Source: Oscillospiraceae bacterium | GTDB lineage: Bacteria; Bacillota; Clostridia; Oscillospirales; Ruminococcaceae | Length of the DNA stretch: 64,000 bases | Assembly (NCBI GenBank): GCA_017536625.1 | Contig: JAFXGY010000048.1 | Coordinates: 16,032-80,031 of the forward strand | Direction: 5' to 3' | Shown: in pieces, positions 49,792 to 59,060 of the stretch | Numbering within the stretch: position 1 is the first letter of the stretch | How the letters are laid out: each line of letters begins with the position of its first letter | Position numbers and translations under genes: made by a program | Notes under the pieces: model-generated | What the model was told of the DNA's origin: nothing | Databases searched by the model: none | Seen by the model: only the letters and a program-made list of their open reading frames with translations

Positions 49792-50794
49792 AATATTTGC
49801 GTTTGTTCTTGCTTTTTTAATTTTGTTTTCCGGCTGCAATGCCGAAAAACCGGAAGAAACCACCATTGATATTGCGGTGAACACCGCCATCGGGCAGAAA
49901 AACCTTTTCGGCGTTAAAGAAAACAAAAATCTCCTTACCGGAAATGAGGGTTTTTCCGCCGGAACGGCAATCTGCGACTGGACCGCCATAGCATATAAAG
50001 AATTCGGAATCGAGGACGATTTTGAAGGCTATCTTTCCGAACTTGAGCAAAAAGTCACCGAAGAATATGCCGCGGAAGGCGGGCTTGATTCAACAAAAGC
50101 CACCGAATGGCACAGAACCATCCTTGTTGTAACCGCTTTGGGCGGCGACGCAACCGCTTTCGGAACTCATCCGGACGGAACGAAGATAAACCTTGTGGCG
50201 GACGGAATTTATAATTATATAAACGAAGACCTTGCGAACCAGGGTATAAACGGATTTATCTATGCGCTTCTCGCTTTGGATTGCGGAAAATATGAAATTC
50301 CCGAAGGAAGCAGATATACCAGAGAAAGCATAATTGAATCACTTATAGCAGAACAGCACGAGGACGGTTCCTTCGGATTCGGAAGCCGTTCCGACGTTGA
50401 TATGACCGCAATGGCGCTCCATGCCCTTGCGCCCTATTCCAACGAACCGGAAATCAAAAAAGTTATCGATGAGGGAATCGCTTTTCTTTCTTCGGCACAA
50501 AACGGCGACGGAAGCTTTTCCGGAATGGATTCAAAAACTTCCGAAAGCATAAGCCAGGTTATAATTGCCCTTTGCGCCAACGGAATCGACCCGAAAACGG
50601 ATGAAAGGTTTATCAAACACGGAACCTCCGTTTATGATGCTCTTTTCGATTTCCGCCAGAAGGACAAAACTTTTTCCCATACTCTCGATTTTGAAAAAGG
50701 CGACGCCCTTGCAACGGACCAGGCGATGATCGCTTTTATGGCGCTTATCAATTTTGAAAACGGAAAAAGCGGCGCATTTATCTTTACAGATTAA
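49775..50794 (+). CDS. Lipoprotein with prenyltransferase-type alpha/alpha-barrel repeats
   Basis: A 339-residue lipoprotein (lipobox FSGC, Cys21). Repeats such as ESLIAEQHEDGSFGFGSRSDVDMTAMAL and IAFLSSAQNGDGSFSGMDSKTSESISQVI have the QxxDGSF pattern of prenyltransferase/squalene-oxidase alpha-alpha barrels. The alpha domain of intrinsic factor and transcobalamin has this same barrel fold. Since the preceding gene encodes a DUF4430 domain and both are under a B12 riboswitch, the two proteins may form a split corrinoid-binding pair on the outer membrane face. Start overlaps the previous gene by 17 bases; 15 bases separate it from moxR. Confidence 0.8.
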   Translation: MKKIHKIFAFVLAFLILFSGCNAEKPEETTIDIAVNTAIGQKNLFGVKENKNLLTGNEGFSAGTAICDWTAIAYKEFGIEDDFEGYLSELEQKVTEEYAAEGGLDSTKATEWHRTILVVTALGGDATAFGTHPDGTKINLVADGIYNYINEDLANQGINGFIYALLALDCGKYEIPEGSRYTRESIIESLIAEQHEDGSFGFGSRSDVDMTAMALHALAPYSNEPEIKKVIDEGIAFLSSAQNGDGSFSGMDSKTSESISQVIIALCANGIDPKTDERFIKHGTSVYDALFDFRQKDKTFSHTLDFEKGDALATDQAMIAFMALINFENGKSGAFIFTD

Positions 50795-50809
50795 ACGGAG
50801 GAAACAAAA

Positions 50810-51757
50810 ATGAACGAACTTGCTGAAAAAATTCAAAGCGAAATAAAAAAGGTAATCATCGGAAAAGATGACGTTATAAAAAAGGTGCTTATGGCGGTTC
50901 TTGCCCAGGGCCACGTTCTTATGGAAGACGTTCCGGGGGTTGGAAAAACCACCATGGCCATGGCTTTTTCAAAAGTCCTCGGACTTGAAAGTAAAAGGGT
51001 GCAGTTCACTTCCGATACCATGCCTTCGGATATAATCGGTTTTTCCGTTTATGAAAGGGAGCAGGGAAAGCTCAGCTATAAACCCGGCGCGGTTATGACT
51101 AACCTTCTTCTTGCGGATGAAATCAACCGGACTTCCAGCAAGACCCAGTCTGCTCTTCTTGAAGCAATGGAGGAACGGAGGGTTACTGTTGACGGAGTTA
51201 CCCATAAGCTTCCGGAGCCTTTCATCGTTCTTGCGACCCAGAACACCGCGGGTTCCGCAGGAACCCAGATGCTTCCTTCCTCCCAGCTTGACCGTTTTAT
51301 CATCAGGACGAGCATGGGCTATCCGGACCTTAAAAGCCAGATTGAAATTATGAAGGACCGCCACCACGAAAACCCTCTTGATAAAGTTGTTCCGGTGACG
51401 GATATCAAAACTCTTAACGGACTTATTGCCGAAGCGCAGAACGTTTTTGTTGCGGACAGCGTTTATGCCTATGCTTCGGAACTTGTTGAGGAAACCCGCC
51501 ATAATGCATATATCCAGCTTGGAATCAGCCCCAGAGGTGCGCTTGCACTTTGCCGCGCCGCAAAGGCTTTTGCCTTCCTTGAAGGCAGGGATTACGTTAT
51601 TCCCGATGACGTGGAAGCGGTTTTTGGCGACGTTTGCGCCCACAGAATTTTGCTTGAGGCTAAGGCAAGACTTCACGAACTTTCCGCGGAAGAAATTCTT
51701 TCGGAAATCACGAAAAAGGTAACCAAGCCGGAAATCACGGAGTTTAAAATAAAATGA
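50810..51757 (+). CDS. MoxR family AAA+ ATPase
   Basis: A 315-residue MoxR ATPase: Walker A EDVPGVGKTTMA, RVQFTSDTMPSDIIG, Walker B LLADEINRTSSKTQSALLEAM, the LPEPFIVLATQNT sensor and LDRFIIRTSMGYP. MoxR proteins act as chaperone-like remodelers, usually with DUF58 and transglutaminase or VWA partners, exactly as encoded next. The stop overlaps the DUF58 start by four bases. It follows the riboswitch-controlled lipoprotein by 15 bases, with no terminator between, so it is probably in the same transcript. Confidence 0.95.
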   Translation: MNELAEKIQSEIKKVIIGKDDVIKKVLMAVLAQGHVLMEDVPGVGKTTMAMAFSKVLGLESKRVQFTSDTMPSDIIGFSVYEREQGKLSYKPGAVMTNLLLADEINRTSSKTQSALLEAMEERRVTVDGVTHKLPEPFIVLATQNTAGSAGTQMLPSSQLDRFIIRTSMGYPDLKSQIEIMKDRHHENPLDKVVPVTDIKTLNGLIAEAQNVFVADSVYAYASELVEETRHNAYIQLGISPRGALALCRAAKAFAFLEGRDYVIPDDVEAVFGDVCAHRILLEAKARLHELSAEEILSEITKKVTKPEITEFKIK

Positions 51758-52875
51758 AAAAAGAAATCATAAAATCCGCGGTTCTTTTTGCGGTTTTTGA
51801 AATTTTTCTTCTCGGGGTTTTTGTTTTGCAAAATTCCGCCTTTGCTCTTTTTGCGTTCCTCGTTTTTCTTTTTCTTGCGGCGGCAAGTTTTGGAACAACC
51901 TTTGCGGTAAAAAACAAAATTTCCGCAAAGGCGGTTTTGCCGCCCACCGCGGAAAAAGGAAAAGATTTTGCGGGAAAAATCATTTTTGAAAACGGTTCCG
52001 CTTTTCCGGTTTTTAAAGCGCATTGCGAAGTTTTGGCAAAAAATAATCTTACCGGCGAGGAAAATACAGTAAATATCTGCCTTTTCTCAATGCCGAAAAG
52101 CAAAACCGAAGCGGAATTTGCACTTTCTTCTGAATTTTGCGGATACATGACCGCAAAAGTTGAACGGATTTATCTTACTGATGTTTTTGGTTTTCTGCCG
52201 GTTGCGGTTAAAAATTTCAGCTCCGCAAAAGGAAAAACAACCGTTCTGCCGGAAACTTTTGCGCCGGTAATCGTTTTCGGAAAGGTTCTTCCGGTTCCGG
52301 AAGAAAGCGAAAGCTACGCCACGGATAAGAAAGGAAACGATTATTCCGAAACCTTTCAGATTCGGGAATATGCTCCCGGCGACAGCATAAAGCAGATTCA
52401 CTGGAAGCTTTCGGAAAAGCTTGACAGAACCATAGTCCGCGACCCGAGCCTTCCCATTGCCAAAAACATAATGCTTTTCTGGGATAAAACCGCTCCGGCG
52501 AATCCCAAAGAAACGGATTCCATGGCGGAGGTGAGCTGTTCCGTTGCACAAAGCCTTCTTCGAAGCGGATATGAATTTTTGCTGGGCTGGAACAGCCACG
52601 ACCGCATTGAAACGGCGGAAATAAAGACCGAGGAAGATCTTCTTGAAGCGATTCCGAAGATGATAAAGTTTGCCGGTGAAAAACCGGAGGAAGGTTTTGA
52701 AGGCATTTTTGAACATTTCGGAAAAATCATCTGCACCGCAAAAGAGCCGCCGGAAAATCTTTTGGCGAATGAAGGCGCAAGCCTTATTATCTGCGATAAA
52801 TCCGCCGCCGGAGCAAATATAATTCCGTTCGGCGCGGAAAGTTATACAGAAGATCTTGAATTTATGGAGCTTTGA
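51754..52875 (+). CDS. DUF58 domain-containing membrane protein
   Basis: A 373-residue protein with two N-terminal membrane helices (about 6-26 and 30-48) and a C-terminal DUF58 domain with the family's REYAPGDSIKQIHWKLSEKL and TIVRDPSL motif. The VWA-like fold usually partners MoxR. The ATGA overlap with moxR and the one-base gap to the transglutaminase gene show a tight three-gene module. Substrate unknown. Confidence 0.92.
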   Translation: MKKEIIKSAVLFAVFEIFLLGVFVLQNSAFALFAFLVFLFLAAASFGTTFAVKNKISAKAVLPPTAEKGKDFAGKIIFENGSAFPVFKAHCEVLAKNNLTGEENTVNICLFSMPKSKTEAEFALSSEFCGYMTAKVERIYLTDVFGFLPVAVKNFSSAKGKTTVLPETFAPVIVFGKVLPVPEESESYATDKKGNDYSETFQIREYAPGDSIKQIHWKLSEKLDRTIVRDPSLPIAKNIMLFWDKTAPANPKETDSMAEVSCSVAQSLLRSGYEFLLGWNSHDRIETAEIKTEEDLLEAIPKMIKFAGEKPEEGFEGIFEHFGKIICTAKEPPENLLANEGASLIICDKSAAGANIIPFGAESYTEDLEFMEL

Positions 52876-52876
52876 T

Positions 52877-55060
52877 ATGAAAAAAGAAAGTTCGATAAAA
52901 ATAAATATTCTGCAAAAAGAAAAAAACGCCATGGAACTTTTGCCGGAAGCTCTTGCGGTTTTTGCCGCCGCAGGAGGCTTTTCCGCAATGCTCATAAAAG
53001 CGTTTTCCGTCGGAATAAGCCCCGCTTTCGGACTTCTGATTGGTGTCGCGGCGGTGGTTTGCGTTTTCTTTTCCGGAAAGAAAACCGGTAAATTTGCACC
53101 GCTTGCCGTTTCGGCAATTTGTATTGCGGCGGCGTTTGCTATTCCGGTGCTCAGGAACGGACTTCTGGTGCTCGGCAATAATCTTCTGGAATTTTTGACC
53201 GCCGCCACCGGAAGAATTAATCTTCCTTTTGAAGTTTCGGGAGAAAGCCTGCCTGCGGTTTCGCTTTTCTTTTTGCTTGTCGCAATCTGCATTCTGATAA
53301 AAAATCCGGTTGTTTTGGCCTTTGCGGCAGCTTTGACCGCGGCCGGTTTGCTCATCGGATTTTTGAGCACGGATTTTTGGTTCCTCCTTTTCCTTTTTGG
53401 AATTGCAGGAATTGTGTTCAATGTTTTTCTGCCGCTTTTCGGCAGAAAAACAACCGCAAAATCCGCGGTTTCGGTCTTTGCGGTTCCGGCTGCGTGCGTT
53501 TTGATTTGCGCGGTGCTCATAAGTTTTGTTCCGGCGGGATTCGGCGAAAATGTCCGCTCTCCTGCTGAAAAAACGGCGCACAGCATTATTTTTGACAGCA
53601 AAACTAACGCAATGCCGGAAGGGGATTTTGAAAATCTCGGCGCTTTCGATAAAAACGATGCTCCTGCGCTGGAAATCACCATGGAAAAACCGCAGAAACT
53701 CTATCTCAAAGGCTTCATCGGCGAAGTTTATAATGGCTACGGTTGGAAAGAAATCGAAAACGAAGACCTTGCGGAATATGCAGAGGATTTTTATATTCTC
53801 CACCGGAACGGATTTTTCGGCCAGTCGGCGGTTTCTTCCGCTCTGGAAGCAGCCGGAAAACAGGAATATTCCGCCATGAGCATAACCAATCTTTCCGCGT
53901 GCTCAAAAAGAGCATATCTTCCGTACGCAGTTTCAAATGCCGGTTTTAACAATTTTGAAATCGGCGACGCGAACACAAATTCCTTTGGCAAAGGCTATGA
54001 AATAAGTTATATTTCCGGCGGTCTTTCCGAATGGTACAAGGCGCAGGTGAATCTTTCGGAAAAGCAGGGCGCTGACACTTTGGTCGATGAGCACCTTGCA
54101 AACGAACAGCTTTATCGGGAATTTGTGAAGGCTAATTACCTTGTAATCACCGAGGAAGCATACGCCGCAATCGACAGAATTTTTGAAGATTCCAAAGCCG
54201 CAACCGCTACGGAAATCATCAGCGAAATTCTTCTTTATCTCGAAAAAGGCGTTACATACGACGAGGATTTTTCGTCGAATGGCGGAACGGATTTTGCGGC
54301 GTTCTTTCTTGAAAAATCCGCAAGGGGATATTCCGTCCATTATGCCACCGCGGCAACTCTGATGCTCCGCTATTTCGGAATACCCGCAAGATATGCCGAA
54401 GGATATTTCCTTCCGGCAAAAGAAGCGGCGGAATTTGAATCCGGCGAAACAATAATCCTTACAGAAAATCACGCGCACGCCTGGGCGGAATATTATCTCG
54501 AAGGTGTGGGCTGGATTCCTTTTGAGGTAACGCCCGGATATATGGACGATGAACTTGAAAAAGCCGCTTTCAGCACAAACGGCGAAAGCTCGAAGCGCTA
54601 TGAACAGAGTAATCTTCCGGAAACGAACGTTGAACAGGACCGACCCAAAGACGATATCACCGAAGCTGAAAAGGATTATACAGTTCTGATTGCCGTTTCG
54701 GTGAGTGTGTTTGTGCTTGCGGTTGCTGCGGCGGCTGTTTATGTTTTTGTGATGCGTAAAAAGCTTAAAAAAGCGCTTTCTGCCATTGATAACGCCGACA
54801 ACAAAACCGGCGCCGCAATGCGCTTTGGTTATGCGCAAAAACTTTCGGAAAACGCAGAACTTACTGCGGAAACGCTAAGAACCTGCGGATATTCCCCGGC
54901 TTTTGAAATAAACAAAGAAGCCCTTTTCAGCAAACACCCGATAACTGATGATCAGCGAAAAACGGTTGATGTTTATGCGGAAAAGATTTTTGCTGAATGC
55001 AAAAAGAAATGGAGCCTTTGGCAGAAATTAAAAAACAGGTTTGTAAAATTTATTTATTGA
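52877..55060 (+). CDS. Transglutaminase-like membrane protein (TgpA type) with Cys-to-Ser change
   Basis: A 727-residue protein with N-terminal membrane helices (to about residue 225), an extracellular transglutaminase-like domain, and a last helix (YTVLIAVSVSVFVLAVAAAAVYVFVM, about 597-625) before a cytoplasmic tail. The expected catalytic sequence is GYCxHYATA; here it is GYSVHYATAATLMLRYFGIPAR with Ser486 (codon TCC, 54332-54334). His534 in HAHAWAEYYLEGVGWIPFEVTPG is in place, and the acid is Glu, as in many homologues. The start is the ATG one base after the DUF58 stop. It may be inactive as a thiol enzyme, or work as a binding domain or serine variant. Confidence 0.88.
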   Translation: MKKESSIKINILQKEKNAMELLPEALAVFAAAGGFSAMLIKAFSVGISPAFGLLIGVAAVVCVFFSGKKTGKFAPLAVSAICIAAAFAIPVLRNGLLVLGNNLLEFLTAATGRINLPFEVSGESLPAVSLFFLLVAICILIKNPVVLAFAAALTAAGLLIGFLSTDFWFLLFLFGIAGIVFNVFLPLFGRKTTAKSAVSVFAVPAACVLICAVLISFVPAGFGENVRSPAEKTAHSIIFDSKTNAMPEGDFENLGAFDKNDAPALEITMEKPQKLYLKGFIGEVYNGYGWKEIENEDLAEYAEDFYILHRNGFFGQSAVSSALEAAGKQEYSAMSITNLSACSKRAYLPYAVSNAGFNNFEIGDANTNSFGKGYEISYISGGLSEWYKAQVNLSEKQGADTLVDEHLANEQLYREFVKANYLVITEEAYAAIDRIFEDSKAATATEIISEILLYLEKGVTYDEDFSSNGGTDFAAFFLEKSARGYSVHYATAATLMLRYFGIPARYAEGYFLPAKEAAEFESGETIILTENHAHAWAEYYLEGVGWIPFEVTPGYMDDELEKAAFSTNGESSKRYEQSNLPETNVEQDRPKDDITEAEKDYTVLIAVSVSVFVLAVAAAAVYVFVMRKKLKKALSAIDNADNKTGAAMRFGYAQKLSENAELTAETLRTCGYSPAFEINKEALFSKHPITDDQRKTVDVYAEKIFAECKKKWSLWQKLKNRFVKFIY

Positions 55061-55369
55061 TGCGATACGAAGGAAGAATGAAAAACCTTGGTCGTGTGAC
55101 CTGAATACCATTGAAATCTATTCCAATATGCAAATTCATACCCGTGACTACCCCCGGAAACAGCAGTTTCCCCCCGGAAATGGCCAAAAATCACCAAAAA
55201 CAGGCCGTTTGGACAGGGGTTGGTGGAGGGTAATGGTCAAAAACGTGGTTTATGGATTTAGTCGCCATCCCGGTTTTTGCAAGCGTTTTGAGCACGTTAT
55301 CCATATGGATTTTTCCGTGTTATTGGGCAGTAACGGGTCTCCGTGACTCGCCATTAACACGTCCAGCAT
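55061..55369. other. Gap after the transglutaminase gene, mobile-element remnant
   Basis: No convincing gene. On the minus strand a broken frame reads MDNVLKTLAKTGMATKSINHVF and further short pieces, and the sequence GACTCGCCATTAACACGTCC at about 55346 leads into scar B. It looks like debris from earlier insertions. Confidence 0.4.
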
Positions 55370-55440
55370 AAAATTACAAAAAAGCCACTTAGCGAAGCTT
55401 TGCTTGCTAGGTGGCTTATTTATTTGCTTTGGCTAGGCGA
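55370..55440. repeat. ssrA-downstream scar B with hairpin
   Basis: AAAGCCACTTAGCGAAGC ... GCTTGCTAGGTGGCTTATTTATTTG, related to scars A, C and D. The 190 bases after it, up to 55630, share further stretches with the DNA behind scar A (TTTTGTAAAATGG) but hold no gene. Confidence 0.55.
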
Positions 55441-55627
55441 TAGTCTTTAGGATGAATTTGTGTTTTTTTGTAAAATGGGAACGATAAGGCAATAGTCGGC
55501 AGGACGGCTGTTCAAGCAAAATAATTAAGACGTAAATTTTCCGTGGAAATGGAAAGGTACGGCGTTTTGGAAAAACGGCGTGGAAATAAGTTTGTAAAAT
55601 GAATAAATTGGTTTTGGAAAGGGGGGA

Positions 55628-55740
55628 CTCTTACTCGCCTCTACCACTTAGTTTCACGTCAAATAAAAAATTATAGAATAATCCACCTGGTCAACCTTTG
55701 CTGGACAGGTGGATTATTTGTTTGTTATGGCTAGGAAAGC
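55628..55740. repeat. ssrA 3'-end-like scar C with hairpin
   Basis: GGGGGGACTCTTACTCGCCTCTACCA resembles the T-arm and acceptor end of ssrA (GTTCGACTCCCCTCGCCTCCACCA). It is followed by CTTAGTTTCACGTC and the hairpin AATAATCCACCTG/CAGGTGGATTATT. Compared with scar A, both arms changed together (AAGCC/GGCTT to AATCC/GGATT). Confidence 0.6.
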
Positions 55741-55785
55741 CATAAACCATTGCAAAAATATGAAATTTTAATGTTTTTAATATCT

Positions 55786-56331
55786 TTACAATTTTCTCTT
55801 TAAAACTAATTCTTCAGAGCTATCTGAATTTTCTTCATCGGAATTAAACCCGTAATAATCCATAACTTTACCATCCCTTACAATCAATCCGTCACGTAAA
55901 TGTTCTAACTCTTCTTTAGAGAGCCCTTGCGTAAACTCATCAAATTTATTTTCAGAAAAAGTATCATCAGTATTTATATCACAATCCAAAAATATATCCT
56001 TATCATCATTAAATATATCTGCACTTTCATTTTTTGTTTCTAATTCGTCCAAGGACAGTAATTCAATTTCATCATCATTCAAGTGATTTGCATGATATAC
56101 TTCGACATCGGAAACTTTCTTCTCTTTCCATAAATCATCTATTCTTTCAACTTCTTCTTCTGATAATTTTGATGCGTGGTATTTACCATCATCTATCTCA
56201 TCCAGACTAAAATCCTCAAAAATCGTTTTATTAACAGAATCTATACAATCTTCGGATTCATAATCGGTAACAGAATCAAAATTATCATCAATATTAGAAT
56301 CGACAATATAGTCATCATCAAAATTGCACAT
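55786..56331 (-). CDS. Very acidic hypothetical protein
   Basis: A 181-residue protein in which about a third of residues are Asp or Glu (FDDDYIVDSNIDDNFDSVTD at the start). It has no signal peptide, membrane helix or known motif, and only a short basic end (LVLKRKL). Two stretches, KYHASKLSEEEVERIDDLWKE and VYHANHLNDDEIELLSLDEL, look like a weak internal repeat. It is the last gene of the leftward cluster, 30 bases behind the HerA-like ATPase gene, with an AAGGGAGTATTTAAA site. It may be a DNA mimic or a flexible adaptor; this is a guess. Confidence 0.6.
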   Translation of the reverse strand: MCNFDDDYIVDSNIDDNFDSVTDYESEDCIDSVNKTIFEDFSLDEIDDGKYHASKLSEEEVERIDDLWKEKKVSDVEVYHANHLNDDEIELLSLDELETKNESADIFNDDKDIFLDCDINTDDTFSENKFDEFTQGLSKEELEHLRDGLIVRDGKVMDYYGFNSDEENSDSSEELVLKRKL

Positions 56332-56361
56332 TTTAAATACTCCCTTTATTCTACATTCTAT

Positions 56362-59040
56362 TTATTCATTTTGCTGTGGGAACTTACCTATTATCGCTGT
56401 CAAAACACCTCGGTTTATAGCAAACGGTAATTCTCTGGAACATCTTCTGTATAATTTTATTCTGGTACAATCTACTATTTGCCAATATGCTTCTCCTGTA
56501 TAATTATCAAAATAATCTTTCATTAAAATCGGTAAATGGAATAAACATTTCTTTAACGCAATCTCATCAATAAGCGATTTATGATACTTACGGAATGTTT
56601 TGGCGGCAATATAGTCTGCATCTGACCTTATTAAAAAATTACACTCGTTTTTGCATTTTTCGCAAAGTTCACATTCTCTATATGGACGTAACAATGCTTT
56701 TTTATCTTTCCAATATACAATTCGCTCAGCAATTTCGGAATCGCTCACAACAAGGCGGATGTTGCTTTTTTTGCGCACATCTTCTGTATGAATTGCCTGA
56801 GCAGAAGTTAATTTATGATGATAGATAAAAGCCTCACCGGATTCAAGTGTTGAAAGTTGCTCTTTCTCTTTTAAACCCATATTAGAACTATTGGCAATAA
56901 TTTCTTTTTCTGCTGCCTCCACAAGTCTAAATGCTACTTTAACATCCGTATTTGCAACAATCCTTCGTCCTATACTTACGGCAGATTGATCCGCTATAAT
57001 TATACCGACTCCGTAAGAGCGGATAGCTACAATCATGTCTTCCAAAGATTTTACTGTACTTCCTTCAGAATCCGCTTTGTCTTCCGAAGAAAATGTTTTT
57101 CGATTATCACCGAGTAAAACATGTGCCTCATCAATAAGAAGAATGTTTTTTAATTTTCCGTCGCCAGATTGATTATTGTAAGTATACACACATACCATAA
57201 TCAAAATCAACGCCATTAAAAGTGCTTTCTGCTCAGAATTATCAATAGAACTCAATTCAAGGATCGTTGGTTTCGTCAACAAGTCCTCTATAGAAACAGT
57301 GTTGATTGTGTCATAAATATTACTGTTTTGCTCAATTAAATTAGTAAGACGCAAAACTCCGGCACTTTCCATTTTTCCGCGCACAGTAGGATCGGAATAG
57401 GTGTTTTTAATTTCTTCTTTAAATACAAGAATAAATTCATTAAGTCCGAAAACTTCTGTACCCTTATCCCCAAGCATGCTGTAATCTTTCCATCCATATT
57501 GTAAATAACACTCTTTTATAGATTTATAAAAAACAAGATCCAATGGACTCGGCATAGAAAAAGCCGCTTTGAAAGCACTTGTTAGACTGGATATATATTG
57601 CTCTATGCGAATGCCTTTCGGAGGGATGAATGGATTGATAATGAAAGGAGAAACATGATTTTTTCCAGGTGTAAAAATTTGCAATTCCTTGATTTCATCA
57701 ATCATCGCACGATATTCATTTTTTGTTGGTTCAATCGCAAGGAACGGAATATTGTTTTTATAAAATTGCATAAGCAAATCCATAGAAAAAGTTGTTTTAC
57801 CTGAACCAGGAGAGCCTACAATCATCGCGTGCTTTGTAAAATAATTTATCGGGCAGCCGATAGTTACTTTTTTCCCTTTAGATATTGCATTTCCAAAAAT
57901 AATACCTTTTCCATCCACAACCTCATCTGCAAATTGAGTGTAGGTTTGATAAATTATATCATTTTTAAGCGCTACCATAGATTTTTCGTATATAGGAAGC
58001 CTAAAAAAAGCTGCAGCTTCATCAAGCGAAATTATATAAGGAATTCTTTTCAACTGTGCTTTAAAGGGAATTATTTTTTCAAAACGTAAATCCCTGTATT
58101 TGTATTGTAATTTTGTGTTTATATTCCAAACATAGTTTGGAAAAACTTTTGAAAGATTTATTTTTTCTCCTGTAAGATCAACACAAGCAAAATCAGCGGA
58201 AATGGTTTTTTCTGTTCCTAATTGCAAAAAGCTGATCAGTTTTGAAGAAATGCGTTCACATGTCTCGCTCTGTCCAAAAACAAGCATATTATATAAAAAT
58301 GCAGGTGATGTTTTACGCTCGTTGTAATATGTATAGAAACAGCTTGGTGCCGTTGCTGCCAAATCTTTATAAAGTTGATTGTTAACAACCGTTCCGGATG
58401 AAAGTCGTACCAATTCATGGGTCAATTCGTTTATTATTGATTTTTCTTTTTCAGAAAAAAACGTTGGAAACAACTGAAAAGATATTGCCGATGCTTCCGT
58501 TTCACTCATTGTTTCAATAAGAGAACTGAAATTATCAGTATTGCCTCCAGGGATTATATCAGTAAAATAATAAGGATAAGCTGAGACTGAATCAGTGGCG
58601 TATTGTTCTTTTTTAACAATTCCACAAATGCGCTCACTGTTTATATTTCCGGCCAAAGCAATCATATCTTCAACTTCAATTTCTTCAGCAATATACTGAT
58701 GAGAAGAAAGCATAGATATAAAATGTTTTTGCAAACGATTGATAACGGCTTTTATGGTTTCTTTATTAGAATCTATTTTTCTCAGTATAAAGAAAACTCG
58801 AACATAGGAATCGAACGACTGGTTTTCTGCTTTTTCTGTAAGCAACAGCAATTCAAACGCTGTTGTCTGATCGCCCAGTTTATAAAGTTCTGAAAGAGTT
58901 TGTTTAAAATTTTTTAAAATATTAGTGTTAAACAAATCTTTTTCTGCAGCAATTGAAGGCGCCTCAGGATACGAAAGAATTTCAAGCACACTTACTCCCA
59001 AATATCTACTATCTTTTAACTCATAAAGTTTAGTGGGCAT
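56362..59040 (-). CDS. HerA/FtsK-superfamily ATPase (DUF87-like)
   Basis: An 892-residue protein. After a 390-residue N-terminal part without recognised domains comes a HerA-type motor: Walker A GSPGSGKTTFSMDLL near residue 410, FLAIEPTKNEYRAMI, FIINPFIPPKGI, Walker B NILLIDEAHVLLG near 635, and the late motif SYGVGIIIADQSAVSIGRRIVANTDVK. Near the end is a Cys cluster (CELCEKCKNEC) that may bind zinc. Such motors pump DNA or move large substrates in defence, conjugation or repair. It lies between the acidic protein and the zinc-ribbon membrane protein, all leftward with short gaps (20-30 bases). No NurA or Sir2 partner is encoded, so it is not a standard HerA defence pair. Confidence 0.85.
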   Translation of the reverse strand: MPTKLYELKDSRYLGVSVLEILSYPEAPSIAAEKDLFNTNILKNFKQTLSELYKLGDQTTAFELLLLTEKAENQSFDSYVRVFFILRKIDSNKETIKAVINRLQKHFISMLSSHQYIAEEIEVEDMIALAGNINSERICGIVKKEQYATDSVSAYPYYFTDIIPGGNTDNFSSLIETMSETEASAISFQLFPTFFSEKEKSIINELTHELVRLSSGTVVNNQLYKDLAATAPSCFYTYYNERKTSPAFLYNMLVFGQSETCERISSKLISFLQLGTEKTISADFACVDLTGEKINLSKVFPNYVWNINTKLQYKYRDLRFEKIIPFKAQLKRIPYIISLDEAAAFFRLPIYEKSMVALKNDIIYQTYTQFADEVVDGKGIIFGNAISKGKKVTIGCPINYFTKHAMIVGSPGSGKTTFSMDLLMQFYKNNIPFLAIEPTKNEYRAMIDEIKELQIFTPGKNHVSPFIINPFIPPKGIRIEQYISSLTSAFKAAFSMPSPLDLVFYKSIKECYLQYGWKDYSMLGDKGTEVFGLNEFILVFKEEIKNTYSDPTVRGKMESAGVLRLTNLIEQNSNIYDTINTVSIEDLLTKPTILELSSIDNSEQKALLMALILIMVCVYTYNNQSGDGKLKNILLIDEAHVLLGDNRKTFSSEDKADSEGSTVKSLEDMIVAIRSYGVGIIIADQSAVSIGRRIVANTDVKVAFRLVEAAEKEIIANSSNMGLKEKEQLSTLESGEAFIYHHKLTSAQAIHTEDVRKKSNIRLVVSDSEIAERIVYWKDKKALLRPYRECELCEKCKNECNFLIRSDADYIAAKTFRKYHKSLIDEIALKKCLFHLPILMKDYFDNYTGEAYWQIVDCTRIKLYRRCSRELPFAINRGVLTAIIGKFPQQNE

Positions 59041-59060
59041 TGTTATTCCCTCCTGCTTTT

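Noticed and set aside
55128-55346. 72-codon plus-strand frame after the transglutaminase gene
   Set aside because: No ribosome site or family resemblance; the region looks like insertion debris.
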